From: DASYFG01 sp036498565
GTDB taxonomy: Bacteria; Bacillota; Bacilli; Lactobacillales; Lactobacillaceae
Length of the DNA: 64,000 nucleotides
Direction: 5' to 3'
Assembly (NCBI GenBank): GCA_036498565.1
Contig: DASYFG010000004.1
Coordinates: 558,001-622,000, forward strand
The translations under genes were made by a program, and so were the position numbers. This document shows, in pieces, positions 7,710 through 16,717 of the stretch (positions are counted from its first letter, which is position 1; each line of letters starts with the position of its first letter). The notes under the pieces were generated by a model. It was given only the letters and a program-made list of their open reading frames with translations, was not told the origin of the DNA and did not search any database.

Positions 7710-7837
7710 AAGAGTGCGGGTCAGCGTTTCGGCGAAGCCGAACGGGATGCGTACGCGAAGTGGTTGGCGCGGGAAGTCGTTTACGACTTTTCGTGACAAT
7801 GGCTTCGCGCTAGCATGCCGAGCTGAGAGCACGTTTC
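7710..7837 (+). repeat. Structured intergenic repeat, copy B
   Basis: Copy on the plus strand in the divergent gap between the marR-like gene and rpoY-rnjA. It begins AAGAGTGCG and ends GCACGTTTC. Stems: outer GTGC/GCAC; hairpin CGGC-GAA-GCCG extended by T-A pairs; long stem GGGATGC/GCATGCC (one mismatch), internal loop GTA/CTA, then CGCGAAG/CTTCGCG; and a distal 12-bp hairpin around loop TTTA with three G-U pairs that fit only the plus strand. It forms most of the untranslated leader on the marR side. Confidence 0.8.
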
Positions 7838-7945
7838 CTTTATGACTGGTTTATCTTCTCCCTTTATGATACACTAAAACTTAGGTTTTTGGATATTTTA
7901 TCCGTGTTCGTGACAAGAAAAAAGAAAGAAATTTGGAGATTAAAC

Positions 7946-8158
7946 ATGATTTTTAAAGTTTACTACCAAGAACACCTGGAACGTAACCCTAAGCGGGAAT
8001 TTACACAATCATTGTACTTGGAGGCCGAAAACATGGCTGAAGCACGCGCTTTGATTGAAGCTAACACACACTACAACGTGGAGTTGATTGAAGAACTTTC
8101 TGATGCAGCCGTAACTTACGAAAAAAGCTCAGAAACTTTCGCAATCACAACATTCTAA
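7946..8158 (+). CDS. rpoY: RNA polymerase epsilon subunit RpoY
   Basis: 70-residue small RNA polymerase subunit of Firmicutes (YkzG, DUF1447). The sequence MIFKVYYQEHLERNPKREFT at the start, then an acidic ELIEELSDAAVTYEKSS tail, is the family pattern. I chose ATG 7946, preceded by TTTGGAGAT. It overlaps rnjA in a TAATG junction, the conserved rpoY-rnjA coupling that links the RNA polymerase subunit with RNase J. Confidence 0.93.
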   Translation: MIFKVYYQEHLERNPKREFTQSLYLEAENMAEARALIEANTHYNVELIEELSDAAVTYEKSSETFAITTF

Positions 8159-9837
8159 TGACAGTTGACATTAAACCAAACGAAGTCGCATTATATGCGC
8201 TAGGCGGTTTGGGCGAAGTCGGTAAGAACACCTACGGGATTGAATATCAAGACGAAATTATCGTGATTGACGCGGGAATTAAGTTCCCCGAAGACGAATT
8301 GCTTGGTATTGACTACGTCATTCCTGACTACACTTATCTCGTAGAAAACATCGACCGCGTTAAAGCACTAGTGATCACCCACGGACACGAAGACCACATT
8401 GGTGCAATCGCCTACTTCTTGCAAGCTGTTAACGTCCCTGTTTATGCAGGACCATTAGCGATGGCTTTGATCAAGCACAAGCTTGAAGAAAAGCAACTCC
8501 TCAATCGTGTTGAATTACACGAATATAACGATGACACCGTGTTAGAATTTGACAAAATTAGTGTTGAATTCTTCCGCACAACGCACTCAATTCCTGATGT
8601 GTTTGGTGTGGCGGTGCACACGCCAGCCGGTACCATCGTTGAAACTGGTGACTTTAAGTTCGACTTAACACCAACAACCAAACAGCCACCTAACCTTTAT
8701 AAGATGGCTGAATTGGGCAAAAACGGCGTTTTGGCGATGATGAGTGACTCAACCAACGCCGAACGTGACGAATGGACAAAGTCTGAAGCTTGGGTTGCCA
8801 AGTCAGTCAACCGTTTGTTTGACAACATCAAACACGGTCGGATTATCTTCGCTACTTTTGCCTCTAACATGAACCGGGTGCGCATGGCGACTGATGCTGC
8901 TATCGCCCACGGTCGTAAGATTGCCGTCTTCGGTCGGTCAATGGAAAACGCCGTGAACAACGGACGTGCGCTTGGTTATTTGAACATCAAAGACGAAGAT
9001 TTGGTCGAACAAAACCAAATCAAAAACGTGCCTGATGATGAATTGTTGATTTTGTCAACTGGTTCTCAAGGTGAAGCGTTGGCGGCTTTGAACCGAATTG
9101 CCGAAGGCACGCACAAACAAATTCGTTTGAAGCCAAAAGACACGGTTATCTTCTCAAGTTCACCTATTCCCGGTAACACCGCTTCGGTTAACCGCGTGAT
9201 TAACAAACTTGAAGAAGGCGGCGCCAACGTCATCTACGGTAAATTGAACAACATTCACACGTCTGGTCACGGTGGCCAAGAAGAACAAAAGTTGATGCTT
9301 GCTTTGTTGAAACCAAAATTCTTCGTCCCTGTCCACGGTGAATACCGCATGTTAAAGGTCCACGCTGGTTTGGCTCATGAATTGGACATTCCGGAAGATC
9401 ACACCTTTATTTTGGATAACGGTGATGTGTTGGCTTTGGATGGTGAAAATGCTCGCGTAGCGGGACATTTCCCAGCTGAAGACACATACATCGACGGTTC
9501 TGGTATCGGTGATATCGGCAGCGTCGTGTTGCACGACCGTCAAAAGTTGTCGCAAGATGGTTTGGTCGTTGTGACTGCCACAATCGACTTGAACAAAAAA
9601 GAAATTTTGTCTGGTCCTGATTTGTTGTCACGTGGCTTTATCTACATGCGTGAATCTGGTGATTTGATTAACGAAGGTCGCCGCATCGTGTTTAACGCCT
9701 TGCGTCGCACTTTGTTAAATGGCGAAAACGTCGGCGAAGCGCAATTGCGCCAAGCTGTTATTGATGATTTATCAAAGTATTTGTACAAAGAAACTGCGCG
9801 CAAACCAATGGTTTTGCCAATGTTGATTATGATTTAA
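8158..9837 (+). CDS. rnjA: Ribonuclease J1
   Basis: 559-residue metallo-beta-lactamase/beta-CASP RNase with 5'-3' exonuclease and endonuclease activity in mRNA decay and rRNA maturation. The zinc motif THGHEDHIGA is near residues 75-84, further metal ligands lie in TTHSIPD and ETGDFKFD, beta-CASP motifs include MSDSTNAER and SGHGG, and the C-terminal dimerisation domain runs from about 450. Translation is coupled to rpoY. No terminator strong on the plus strand is seen; the hairpin at 9842 has one mismatch in that direction. Confidence 0.96.
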   Translation: MTVDIKPNEVALYALGGLGEVGKNTYGIEYQDEIIVIDAGIKFPEDELLGIDYVIPDYTYLVENIDRVKALVITHGHEDHIGAIAYFLQAVNVPVYAGPLAMALIKHKLEEKQLLNRVELHEYNDDTVLEFDKISVEFFRTTHSIPDVFGVAVHTPAGTIVETGDFKFDLTPTTKQPPNLYKMAELGKNGVLAMMSDSTNAERDEWTKSEAWVAKSVNRLFDNIKHGRIIFATFASNMNRVRMATDAAIAHGRKIAVFGRSMENAVNNGRALGYLNIKDEDLVEQNQIKNVPDDELLILSTGSQGEALAALNRIAEGTHKQIRLKPKDTVIFSSSPIPGNTASVNRVINKLEEGGANVIYGKLNNIHTSGHGGQEEQKLMLALLKPKFFVPVHGEYRMLKVHAGLAHELDIPEDHTFILDNGDVLALDGENARVAGHFPAEDTYIDGSGIGDIGSVVLHDRQKLSQDGLVVVTATIDLNKKEILSGPDLLSRGFIYMRESGDLINEGRRIVFNALRRTLLNGENVGEAQLRQAVIDDLSKYLYKETARKPMVLPMLIMI

Positions 9838-9841
9838 AAAA

Positions 9842-9873
9842 ACAGCGAACTCACTTGAGTTCACTGTTTTTTT
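9842..9873 (-). terminator. Terminator of the maltodextrin operon
   Basis: 11-bp stem ACAGTGAACTC/GAGTTCGCTGT on the minus strand (one G-U pair), loop AAGT, followed by T residues. On the plus strand the same position is a C-A mismatch, so it is better suited to the minus-strand genes but may also serve rnjA. Confidence 0.8.
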
Positions 9874-9874
9874 G

Positions 9875-11497
9875 TTAGACTAATTTCACCGCAAACGCTT
9901 CCCATGGTGCCAATGGATATTGTTGTAATTGGCGTGGTTCAGCGACATTTGTCAGTAGCGTTTCAGCAATTTCGCCGTCAAAATTCAAATAATTCACGCC
10001 GTCAGAAACATTGGCGACCACCAAATAACGCGCGCCATCATACTCACGCACATAAGCAAACACATCATCGGCCGTGTCGGTGATAAATGTGTAATCGCCA
10101 TAAATAATCCAATCTTGACTGTGTCGCAACGCCACCAACTTTTGGTACGTGTAGAACACAGAATCTGAGTCGTTGCGCGCTTGTTCAACGTTAATTGTCT
10201 CAAACGCTGGATTCAACGCCAACCAAGGTTGCCCCTGACTAAACCCACCAAATTCAGCGTCCGACCAAGGGATTGGTCGGCGCGCATTGTCACGCCCTTT
10301 ACGATTGATATTGGCCAAAATTGAATCCACCGGCACCCCGTCGCGTTGCGCTTCTAGGTAATAATTCCGACTTTCAATGTCATCAATTTCCGCCAAACTA
10401 CGCACCGGCGTGTTGGTCAAACCAATTTCTTCACCTTGAAAAATATACGGCGTCCCTTTCATCAAGTGCAGCAAAATAGCGAACATTTTCGCACTTTTCA
10501 CGCGGTGTTGACGGTCATTTCCCCAACGCGACACAATCCGTGGCAAATCATGATTGTTCCAGAATAACGAATTCCAGCCGCGTGCATCCAACTGCGTTTG
10601 CCATTTACTCAAAATTCGTTTGAGCTCCGGCACGGCTAGCGGTTGGTACGACCATTTGCCTTGGCCCGGCACTTCATCTAAACCGATGTGTTCAAACTGG
10701 AACACCATCGAGAGTTCATGGCGCGCCGGATCGCTGTACAAGAGCGCATTTTCCGGCGTCGCGCCCCATGTTTCACCAACGGTCAAGACGTCTTTATCGC
10801 CAAATGTAGCGGCGTTCATTTCTTGTAAATAGTCGTGCAAATGCGGTCCGTTGGCCGTCACGCCGTCGATTGGTTCTTTGCCGATTAAATCAATCACATC
10901 CATGCGAAAACCGCCGATGCCTTTGTCCAACCAAAAATTCATCATTGCGTACACGGCTTGGCGCGTCAAAGGATTTTCCCAGTTCAAATCCGGCTGCTTT
11001 TGACTGAATAAATGCAAGTAATATTGCCCACTCGCTTCGTCAAATGCCCAAGCCGATCCACCAAAAATACTGCCTAAATCATTCGGCTCATGACCGTCAA
11101 CCGGATCTGCCCACACGTAAAAATCACGTTTGTCACTAGCCGGATTTTCGCGCGCTTCGACAAACCACGCGTGTTCATCACTCGTATGGTTCACGACCAA
11201 ATCCATAATAATCCGAATGCCACGCGCTTTAGCTTGTGCAATCAAGTCATCCATATCCGCCATCGTGCCAAATTCCGGCATGATCGCTTCATAGTCGCTA
11301 ATATCATAGCCGTTATCATCATTTGGCGAGGCATACACCGGCGACAGCCAAATCGCATCAATGCCTAAATCGGCCAAATAATCCAGCCGCGAAATAATGC
11401 CGGGAATATCCCCAATACCGTCGTTGTTACTATCTTGAAAACTCCGCGGATAAATCTGATAAATCACCGCGGAATGCCACCAAGGTTGTTCTGTCAT
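9875..11497 (-). CDS. GH13 alpha-glucosidase (oligo-1,6-glucosidase / dextran glucosidase type)
   Basis: 540-residue cytoplasmic GH13 enzyme. The four conserved regions are DLVVNHTSDEH (I), GFRMDVIDLIGKEP (II, nucleophile Asp), TVGETWG (III, acid/base Glu) and NNHDLPRI (IV). The Val after the nucleophile in region II is typical of alpha-1,6-specific enzymes (DexB and oligo-1,6-glucosidase), while alpha-1,4 enzymes usually have Ala or Thr there. It would release glucose from isomalto-oligosaccharides or branch stubs. It is the last gene of the maltodextrin cluster, 1 nt below the neopullulanase gene. Confidence 0.9.
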   Translation of the reverse strand: MTEQPWWHSAVIYQIYPRSFQDSNNDGIGDIPGIISRLDYLADLGIDAIWLSPVYASPNDDNGYDISDYEAIMPEFGTMADMDDLIAQAKARGIRIIMDLVVNHTSDEHAWFVEARENPASDKRDFYVWADPVDGHEPNDLGSIFGGSAWAFDEASGQYYLHLFSQKQPDLNWENPLTRQAVYAMMNFWLDKGIGGFRMDVIDLIGKEPIDGVTANGPHLHDYLQEMNAATFGDKDVLTVGETWGATPENALLYSDPARHELSMVFQFEHIGLDEVPGQGKWSYQPLAVPELKRILSKWQTQLDARGWNSLFWNNHDLPRIVSRWGNDRQHRVKSAKMFAILLHLMKGTPYIFQGEEIGLTNTPVRSLAEIDDIESRNYYLEAQRDGVPVDSILANINRKGRDNARRPIPWSDAEFGGFSQGQPWLALNPAFETINVEQARNDSDSVFYTYQKLVALRHSQDWIIYGDYTFITDTADDVFAYVREYDGARYLVVANVSDGVNYLNFDGEIAETLLTNVAEPRQLQQYPLAPWEAFAVKLV

Positions 11498-11498
11498 G

Positions 11499-13211
11499 TT
11501 AAATTTCCTCTATTACAAAGCCGTTTGGTTGCAGTTGACCTGCTTGCCAACCCGAACTCAAATACGGCGTCCCTGCTAACGTTAAGACGTCATCGCCGAC
11601 GTTAAATGTTGCTTGCAATTTGTTACCAACGCGAAAGCTCAGCACACCACGTACGTCATCAACCGTTTGCCACACCAGCGGTTGATCCGCAATTTGAGTC
11701 GCATAGGCACGGCGCAGCGCAATCAACGCTTTGACGAATGCCGCTAGTTCTTGATTTTGGTGCGCGACATCCCACGGCATCACGCGCCGGTTGTCGGGAT
11801 CACCAGCCCCTGCCAAGCCCACTTCGGTGCCATAATAAATATTTGGGGTGCCGCGCTGTAAAAACAACAACGCCAAAACTTGTTTGGCACGGGCGATGTC
11901 ACCTTTTACCAGCGTCAATAAGCGCGGTGCATCGTGCGAATCAACCAAATTAAACAGCATCGGTAATATTGCATCTGGATAACGCACAAACTGCGCATTC
12001 ATCGCTTGAACAAATTCTGTCAAGGTTCCTTTTTGTGCGACAAAATAATCCATAATTGGCGCCATACCCGCATAATTCATCACGCCATCAAATTGATCAC
12101 CGTTCAGCCAAGGCGTCGCATCATGCCAGATTTCACCGAGAATATACGCGTCTGGTTTCACTGTTTTAATGACCCGGCGGAAATCTTGCCAAAAGGCATG
12201 ATCCACTTCATTAGCCACATCCAAGCGCCAACCATCAATATCAAATTCTGCCAGCCAATACCGCGCGACATCCAGCAAATAAGCCTTCACCTCAGGATTA
12301 TCCGTGCGCCATTTTGGCATTTGGTCGGTAAAAGCAAACGTATCAAAATTCGGCCGTTGCCCGCCGACAATCGGCCACTCATTGACATGAAACCAATCCG
12401 CATACGCCGATTGTTCCCCTTTGGCCAAAACATCTTGCCACAAAGGCGATTGCGCCCCGATATGATTGAAAACCGCGTCCAACATCACACTCATGCCACG
12501 TTGATGCGCGGCGTCAATTAAGGCTTTGAACGTGGTTTCGTCGCCAAAGTGCGCGTCAATTTTGCGGTAGTCAATCGTGTCATATTTGTGATTACTTGGC
12601 GATGTGAAAATCGGTGTCAAATACAACCCATTCACCCCCAAATCCGTCAGATAATCCAAATGGTCAATAATTCCCTGCAAATCACCACCAAAAAAATCCG
12701 TTGGCGTAGGCGCTAATTGGCTATCCCATGGTCGAATTTGTTCAGGATCATTGCGCGCATCCCCATTGGCAAAGCGCTCTGGAAAAATCTGATACCACAC
12801 CGTTTCTTTGACCCAAGCCGGAGTTTGAATCACTTCATTTTCATGTAAATACGGCAAACGGAAATACAAATTACCGTTTGTTAAACTCACCTGATCCAAC
12901 AAGAAAATGCCCGTATCACCCACAAATGCTTGCTGACCATCAACGCCGGTGACCACAAACGCGTAACTCAAGCGTTTGGTTGGCACGGTGATTTTGGTTT
13001 GCCAGTATTGATGATAGGCGGTTGTGTAGGTTGGCGCCATTTGCTGGCGCTCATTTGACCAATCAGGCGCCCACATTTCGTAAGGATCGCCGAAGACAAC
13101 GACCACTTCTGCGATGTCTTGACTGGTTTCTAATCGTAATGTGACGTGATGTTGATCTTGAATTTCGACGTGGATTGGTGTCGTTTGATGCCGTAATGCA
13201 GCTAAATTCAT
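11499..13211 (-). CDS. Cyclomaltodextrinase / neopullulanase-type GH13 enzyme
   Basis: 570 residues. N-terminal beta-sandwich (CBM34 type, about 1-125) followed by the GH13 barrel: DAVFNHIG (I), GWRLDVANEVDH (II), ILGEIWHDA (III) and LVDSHDAPR (IV). This is the GH13_20 pattern of intracellular cyclomaltodextrinases, maltogenic amylases and neopullulanases that cut imported maltodextrins. There is no signal peptide. I chose ATG 13211 (MNLAALRH) with AGAGGT upstream; the longer frame to 13295 runs into structured repeat copy C. It is downstream of the transporter genes, separated by that repeat. Confidence 0.9.
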   Translation of the reverse strand: MNLAALRHQTTPIHVEIQDQHHVTLRLETSQDIAEVVVVFGDPYEMWAPDWSNERQQMAPTYTTAYHQYWQTKITVPTKRLSYAFVVTGVDGQQAFVGDTGIFLLDQVSLTNGNLYFRLPYLHENEVIQTPAWVKETVWYQIFPERFANGDARNDPEQIRPWDSQLAPTPTDFFGGDLQGIIDHLDYLTDLGVNGLYLTPIFTSPSNHKYDTIDYRKIDAHFGDETTFKALIDAAHQRGMSVMLDAVFNHIGAQSPLWQDVLAKGEQSAYADWFHVNEWPIVGGQRPNFDTFAFTDQMPKWRTDNPEVKAYLLDVARYWLAEFDIDGWRLDVANEVDHAFWQDFRRVIKTVKPDAYILGEIWHDATPWLNGDQFDGVMNYAGMAPIMDYFVAQKGTLTEFVQAMNAQFVRYPDAILPMLFNLVDSHDAPRLLTLVKGDIARAKQVLALLFLQRGTPNIYYGTEVGLAGAGDPDNRRVMPWDVAHQNQELAAFVKALIALRRAYATQIADQPLVWQTVDDVRGVLSFRVGNKLQATFNVGDDVLTLAGTPYLSSGWQAGQLQPNGFVIEEI

Positions 13212-13230
13212 GTTTTTTACCTCTATGTAC

Positions 13231-13251
13231 GCCGGGATTTTGAGTCCCGGC
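13231..13251 (-). other. Hairpin between repeat copy C and the neopullulanase gene
   Basis: Perfect 7-bp stem GCCGGGA/TCCCGGC with a 7-nt loop, directly downstream of copy C and about 20 nt before the start codon. It has no T-run. It is comparable in position to the hairpin below copy A. Confidence 0.6.
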
Positions 13252-13255
13252 ATTT

Positions 13256-13387
13256 GAAACGTGCTGCGCCCTGAGGCAACCTGCGATAAGGACACACGGA
13301 TAAAATGCTACGCATTTCACCCTTTGTGCCGGCTTATCTTCGGTTGCCTCTGGTGACCTTTGGTCACCAACGGGCTCCGCACTCTTT
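13256..13387 (-). repeat. Structured intergenic repeat, copy C
   Basis: Copy between msmX and the neopullulanase gene. On the minus strand it starts AAAGAGTGCG on the msmX stop codon (TAA then AGAGTG, as in copy A) and ends GCACGTTTC. Stems: outer GTGC/GCAC; hairpin GGTGACC-AAA-GGTCACC; long stem GAGGCAACC/GGTTGCCTC, internal loop GAA/GCA, then GATAAG/CTTATC; distal hairpin with GAAATGC-GTA-GCATTTT and further pairs including G-U. Arm sequences differ wholly from copies A, B and D while the pairing is kept. Confidence 0.8.
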
Positions 13388-14489
13388 AAAAAATACGATT
13401 CGTCGTTTCTTTATCGAAGAAATGACCCTTATTCAAATTCGCTGCCACACGCATTGTCGTGCCCGGTTGCACAAAATCATTTGCACCAACGCGCAAAACT
13501 AATTCTGTGGCCCCAACTTTGGCATACAATTGCGCATCTGCCCCAAGGAGTTCAGAAATTTCAACGTTAACGTCAAATTGCGCGTCTTCGTAAGTTTCCA
13601 AAGCCAAAGGTTCGGTGTAGATGTTTTCTGGGCGAATTCCAAAGACCAATTCTCGACCTTCATAGCCTTTGTCATGCAAAACTTTCGCAATCCCCGCCGG
13701 TACGGCCACGTCAAAGCCGTCAGTGTTAGAAATATGTCCGTTAGCAAACGTCACATTCAACATGTTCATCGCTGGCGAACCAATGAAGCTCGCCACAAAT
13801 GTGTTCACCGGCGCATTATACAATTCATCCGGCGTGCCGACTTGTTGGATGTCACCGTGATCAATAATCACAATGCGATCAGCCAACGTCATCGCTTCGG
13901 TTTGGTCGTGCGTCACGTAAATCGTGGTGCCGCCCATGCGTTGGTGAATTTTGGCGATTTCCGCACGCATTTGCACACGGAGTTTGGCGTCCAAGTTCGA
14001 CAAAGGTTCGTCCATCAACAACAATTTGGCATCACGGACAATTGCGCGTCCCATCGCCACTCGTTGCCGTTGTCCCCCTGACAAATCCGCAGGTTTACGC
14101 TCAAGATAAGGCGACAAGCCCAAAACTTCCGCGGCCGCTTCAACTTTTTGCTTAATCGCATCTTTACTTTCATGACGCAACTTCAAGCCATACGCAATGT
14201 TATCAAACACGCTCATGTGTGGGTACAACGCGTAGTTTTGGAAAACCATCGCAATCCCACGATCTTTTGGCGCAACGTCGTTCATGCGTTCATTGTCGAT
14301 GATAAAATCACCGTCAGTAATGTCTTCCAAACCAGCAATCATCCGCAAAACCGTTGATTTCCCTGATCCAGAAGGTCCGACAAAGACGATAAATTCTTTG
14401 TCATGAATTTCCAAATTGTAGTCCGCCACGGCTGGCGTATCTGCATTTTGGTATTGTTTTTTGATATGTTTCAAAGTAATTTCTGGCAT
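13386..14489 (-). CDS. msmX: Sugar ABC transporter ATPase (MsmX/MalK type)
   Basis: 367-residue ATPase that powers the MalFG importer; MsmX-type ATPases may also serve other sugar ABC importers. Walker A GPSGSGKST (about 38-46), signature LSGGQRQR, Walker B LLMDEPLSNLD and the switch His in YVTHDQTEAM are present. The regulatory TOBE-type domain occupies about 240-367. It is 9 nt downstream of malG. Its stop codon abuts structured repeat copy C, which separates the transporter genes from the two glycosidase genes. Confidence 0.94.
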   Translation of the reverse strand: MPEITLKHIKKQYQNADTPAVADYNLEIHDKEFIVFVGPSGSGKSTVLRMIAGLEDITDGDFIIDNERMNDVAPKDRGIAMVFQNYALYPHMSVFDNIAYGLKLRHESKDAIKQKVEAAAEVLGLSPYLERKPADLSGGQRQRVAMGRAIVRDAKLLLMDEPLSNLDAKLRVQMRAEIAKIHQRMGGTTIYVTHDQTEAMTLADRIVIIDHGDIQQVGTPDELYNAPVNTFVASFIGSPAMNMLNVTFANGHISNTDGFDVAVPAGIAKVLHDKGYEGRELVFGIRPENIYTEPLALETYEDAQFDVNVEISELLGADAQLYAKVGATELVLRVGANDFVQPGTTMRVAANLNKGHFFDKETTNRIF

Positions 14490-14498
14490 AACTCTTTC

Positions 14499-15338
14499 CT
14501 AACCCTTCACTGATCCACTGGTGATACCTTCGACGTAAAAACGTTGCAAGAAGATAAACAAAAGTGTAATCGGAATCGCAATCAACACTGAACCAGCGGC
14601 AAATGCCATAAACAGCTGGTTAGACGTTTCTCGCGTCATCATCGTGTACAGCCCAATCGCCACGGTGTAATTTTGCACGTTATCACCCATAATCACGCGG
14701 GCAAAAATAAAGTCCATCCATGGTCCCGTAAAAGCACCCAACGCCGTAAAGACGATAATTGGCTTTGACAAAGGCAATGTAATCGTGCGGAAAATATCCC
14801 ACTTTGTCGCCCCGTCCAACATCGCTGATTCGTCCAATGACACGGGAATGGTGTCAAAGAAACCTTTTTGAATGTAGAACCCAAGTGCAGCGCCGGCGGT
14901 ATAAACCAAAATCAACGCGAACAAACTTTGTGTCAAACCAACAGCTTTTAAAATGTAGTAGATCGCAATCATACTCATAAAGCCGGGGAACATGTTCAAA
15001 ACCAAAGCGACCTGCAAGAAGCGTCCCTTCCATTTGAACTTCAAACGTGACAATGAATACGCCATTGCAATCGTGATAAACGTTGACAACGCCCCACTAA
15101 TCACGGAAACAAATAAGGTGTTACCAAACCAACGCAAGAATGGATATTGCGGATTAGTAAACAGCAATTTGTAGTTGTCCAGCGTCCAATGCTTAGGAAT
15201 AAAGTAATCGACAAACGCGCCACCTTCTGCACGGAAACTCGTCAGCACAATCCATACAATAGGCAAAACCCAGATGAAAGCTAACACCGTTAAGAACACA
15301 TAAATCAGGTTACGGTTAAATTTTTTCTGTTTAGTCAT
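14499..15338 (-). CDS. malG: Maltodextrin ABC transporter permease MalG
   Basis: 279-residue inner permease with six membrane helices. The EAA loop, which contacts the ATPase, is seen as the ESAMLDGATKWDIFRTITLPLSKP segment (about 171-194; conserved core LDGA..WDIF). It pairs with MalF. Its ATG overlaps the malF stop codon in a TAATG junction, so the two are translationally coupled. Confidence 0.94.
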   Translation of the reverse strand: MTKQKKFNRNLIYVFLTVLAFIWVLPIVWIVLTSFRAEGGAFVDYFIPKHWTLDNYKLLFTNPQYPFLRWFGNTLFVSVISGALSTFITIAMAYSLSRLKFKWKGRFLQVALVLNMFPGFMSMIAIYYILKAVGLTQSLFALILVYTAGAALGFYIQKGFFDTIPVSLDESAMLDGATKWDIFRTITLPLSKPIIVFTALGAFTGPWMDFIFARVIMGDNVQNYTVAIGLYTMMTRETSNQLFMAFAAGSVLIAIPITLLFIFLQRFYVEGITSGSVKG

Positions 15339-16696
15339 TAGTTCACCGCTCCTAACTTATTTACGCGTTTGTATGCCAACAATGAGAAGACCGCTGACAA
15401 AACAAAAATCAGAATACCGATGACCGAAGCCAAGTTGTAATCGGCCGCATCAACCGTCAACTTATACAACCACGTCACCAGCAAATCGGTGTCGCCGGCG
15501 TTGTAGTAGTTTGAGTTTGATGGACCACCATTCGTCAACAAGAAGATGACGTTAAAGTTGTTGATGTTCCCAATGAATTGTTGAATCAAGCTTGGCGCCA
15601 TGACAAACAAAATTTGTGGGAACGTGATATCACGGAAAATTTGGAATTTGTTGGCACCGTCAATTTCGGCGGCTTCCACTTGATCTTGACTCAAGTTTTG
15701 CAAAATACCGGTTGTCACCAACATGGTAGCCGGAATTCCGACCCACAAGTTAACAAACACAATCGTGAACTTTGCCCAAAGCCCATCAGACAAGAATGGC
15801 AAAGGATGGCTAATCCAGCCCCAGTTCATCAAGGTCGCGTTCACCAAACCAGCGTCAGCAAACAAATTAGACATGATTAACAATGAAATGAATTGTGGCA
15901 TCGCCATTGTCAAAATGAACAATGTTCGATAAATTTTCTTGCCGCCGATGCCCTTAGCGTTGATCATCATCGCTAGCAACACCCCGAAGATAAAGGACGT
16001 GACCGTTGCCAAAACCGCCCAGGTTAATGTCCAACCCAACACGGGAAAGAATGTTCCCGCAATGTCACCATTTAACACATTGCCAAAGTTGTGGAATCCC
16101 ACCCAACTAAACAAGTTCTTTGGTGGCAAATGGTTGTGATCATAACTCGTAAAGGCAATTGACAACATGTACAAAAGTGGCAAAACCGTGAAAATCAACA
16201 CCCCGACCAACGGAATGCTCATCAACAAAATGTGCAACTTTTTGTCCAATAAGTCAGCCCAAGTTTCCTTAAGCGTGAGTGGCTTTTTACCAGCAAGTTT
16301 GCGTAAGTATAAGTCACGCGTACTTTTCAAATTCACGCGGTATTGGTACAAGAACAATCCAACCACAATCAAAGCCGCAATCCCGAATAACAGGAGCAAC
16401 ATTGAATTGTCACCAGCTTGCAAGACATTGATGCCTTCCTTCTTGTCCAAAACCCAGCCTTGCTTCTTCGTGCCTAAAGTCCGCAACATGCCAATTGCTG
16501 GCAAGCCTTGTACAAATAGCCAGAAGAAGAACGCCACTTCGACCAACAAAAACCATAATCCTTTTACAATTTGACCGTTGACCAAATTGGCCCAACCCAT
16601 CAAAAAGTAGGATATTTTAACTTCACTATCGCCCTGTTGAAACAATTTTGTGAGAGATAACTCACGCGGCTTGGCCGTTGATTTTTCTTTTGTCAT
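15338..16696 (-). CDS. malF: Maltodextrin ABC transporter permease MalF
   Basis: 452-residue permease, partner of MalG. The first about 150 residues form an extension with three hydrophobic segments before the conserved permease core (about 160-450), a layout also seen in MalF of other lactic acid bacteria. The EAA motif lies at VEAAEIDGANKFQIFRDITFP (about residues 355-375; core EIDGA..FQIF). It is 21 nt below malE and directly coupled to malG. Confidence 0.92.
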   Translation of the reverse strand: MTKEKSTAKPRELSLTKLFQQGDSEVKISYFLMGWANLVNGQIVKGLWFLLVEVAFFFWLFVQGLPAIGMLRTLGTKKQGWVLDKKEGINVLQAGDNSMLLLLFGIAALIVVGLFLYQYRVNLKSTRDLYLRKLAGKKPLTLKETWADLLDKKLHILLMSIPLVGVLIFTVLPLLYMLSIAFTSYDHNHLPPKNLFSWVGFHNFGNVLNGDIAGTFFPVLGWTLTWAVLATVTSFIFGVLLAMMINAKGIGGKKIYRTLFILTMAMPQFISLLIMSNLFADAGLVNATLMNWGWISHPLPFLSDGLWAKFTIVFVNLWVGIPATMLVTTGILQNLSQDQVEAAEIDGANKFQIFRDITFPQILFVMAPSLIQQFIGNINNFNVIFLLTNGGPSNSNYYNAGDTDLLVTWLYKLTVDAADYNLASVIGILIFVLSAVFSLLAYKRVNKLGAVN

Positions 16697-16717
16697 CCGA
16701 CCTACTCTCTTTCTGAA

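Noticed and set aside
7692..7832. N-terminal extension of the MarR-like protein (47 more residues)
   Set aside because: The extension is the translation of structured repeat copy B; a good ribosome site precedes the internal ATG at 7691.
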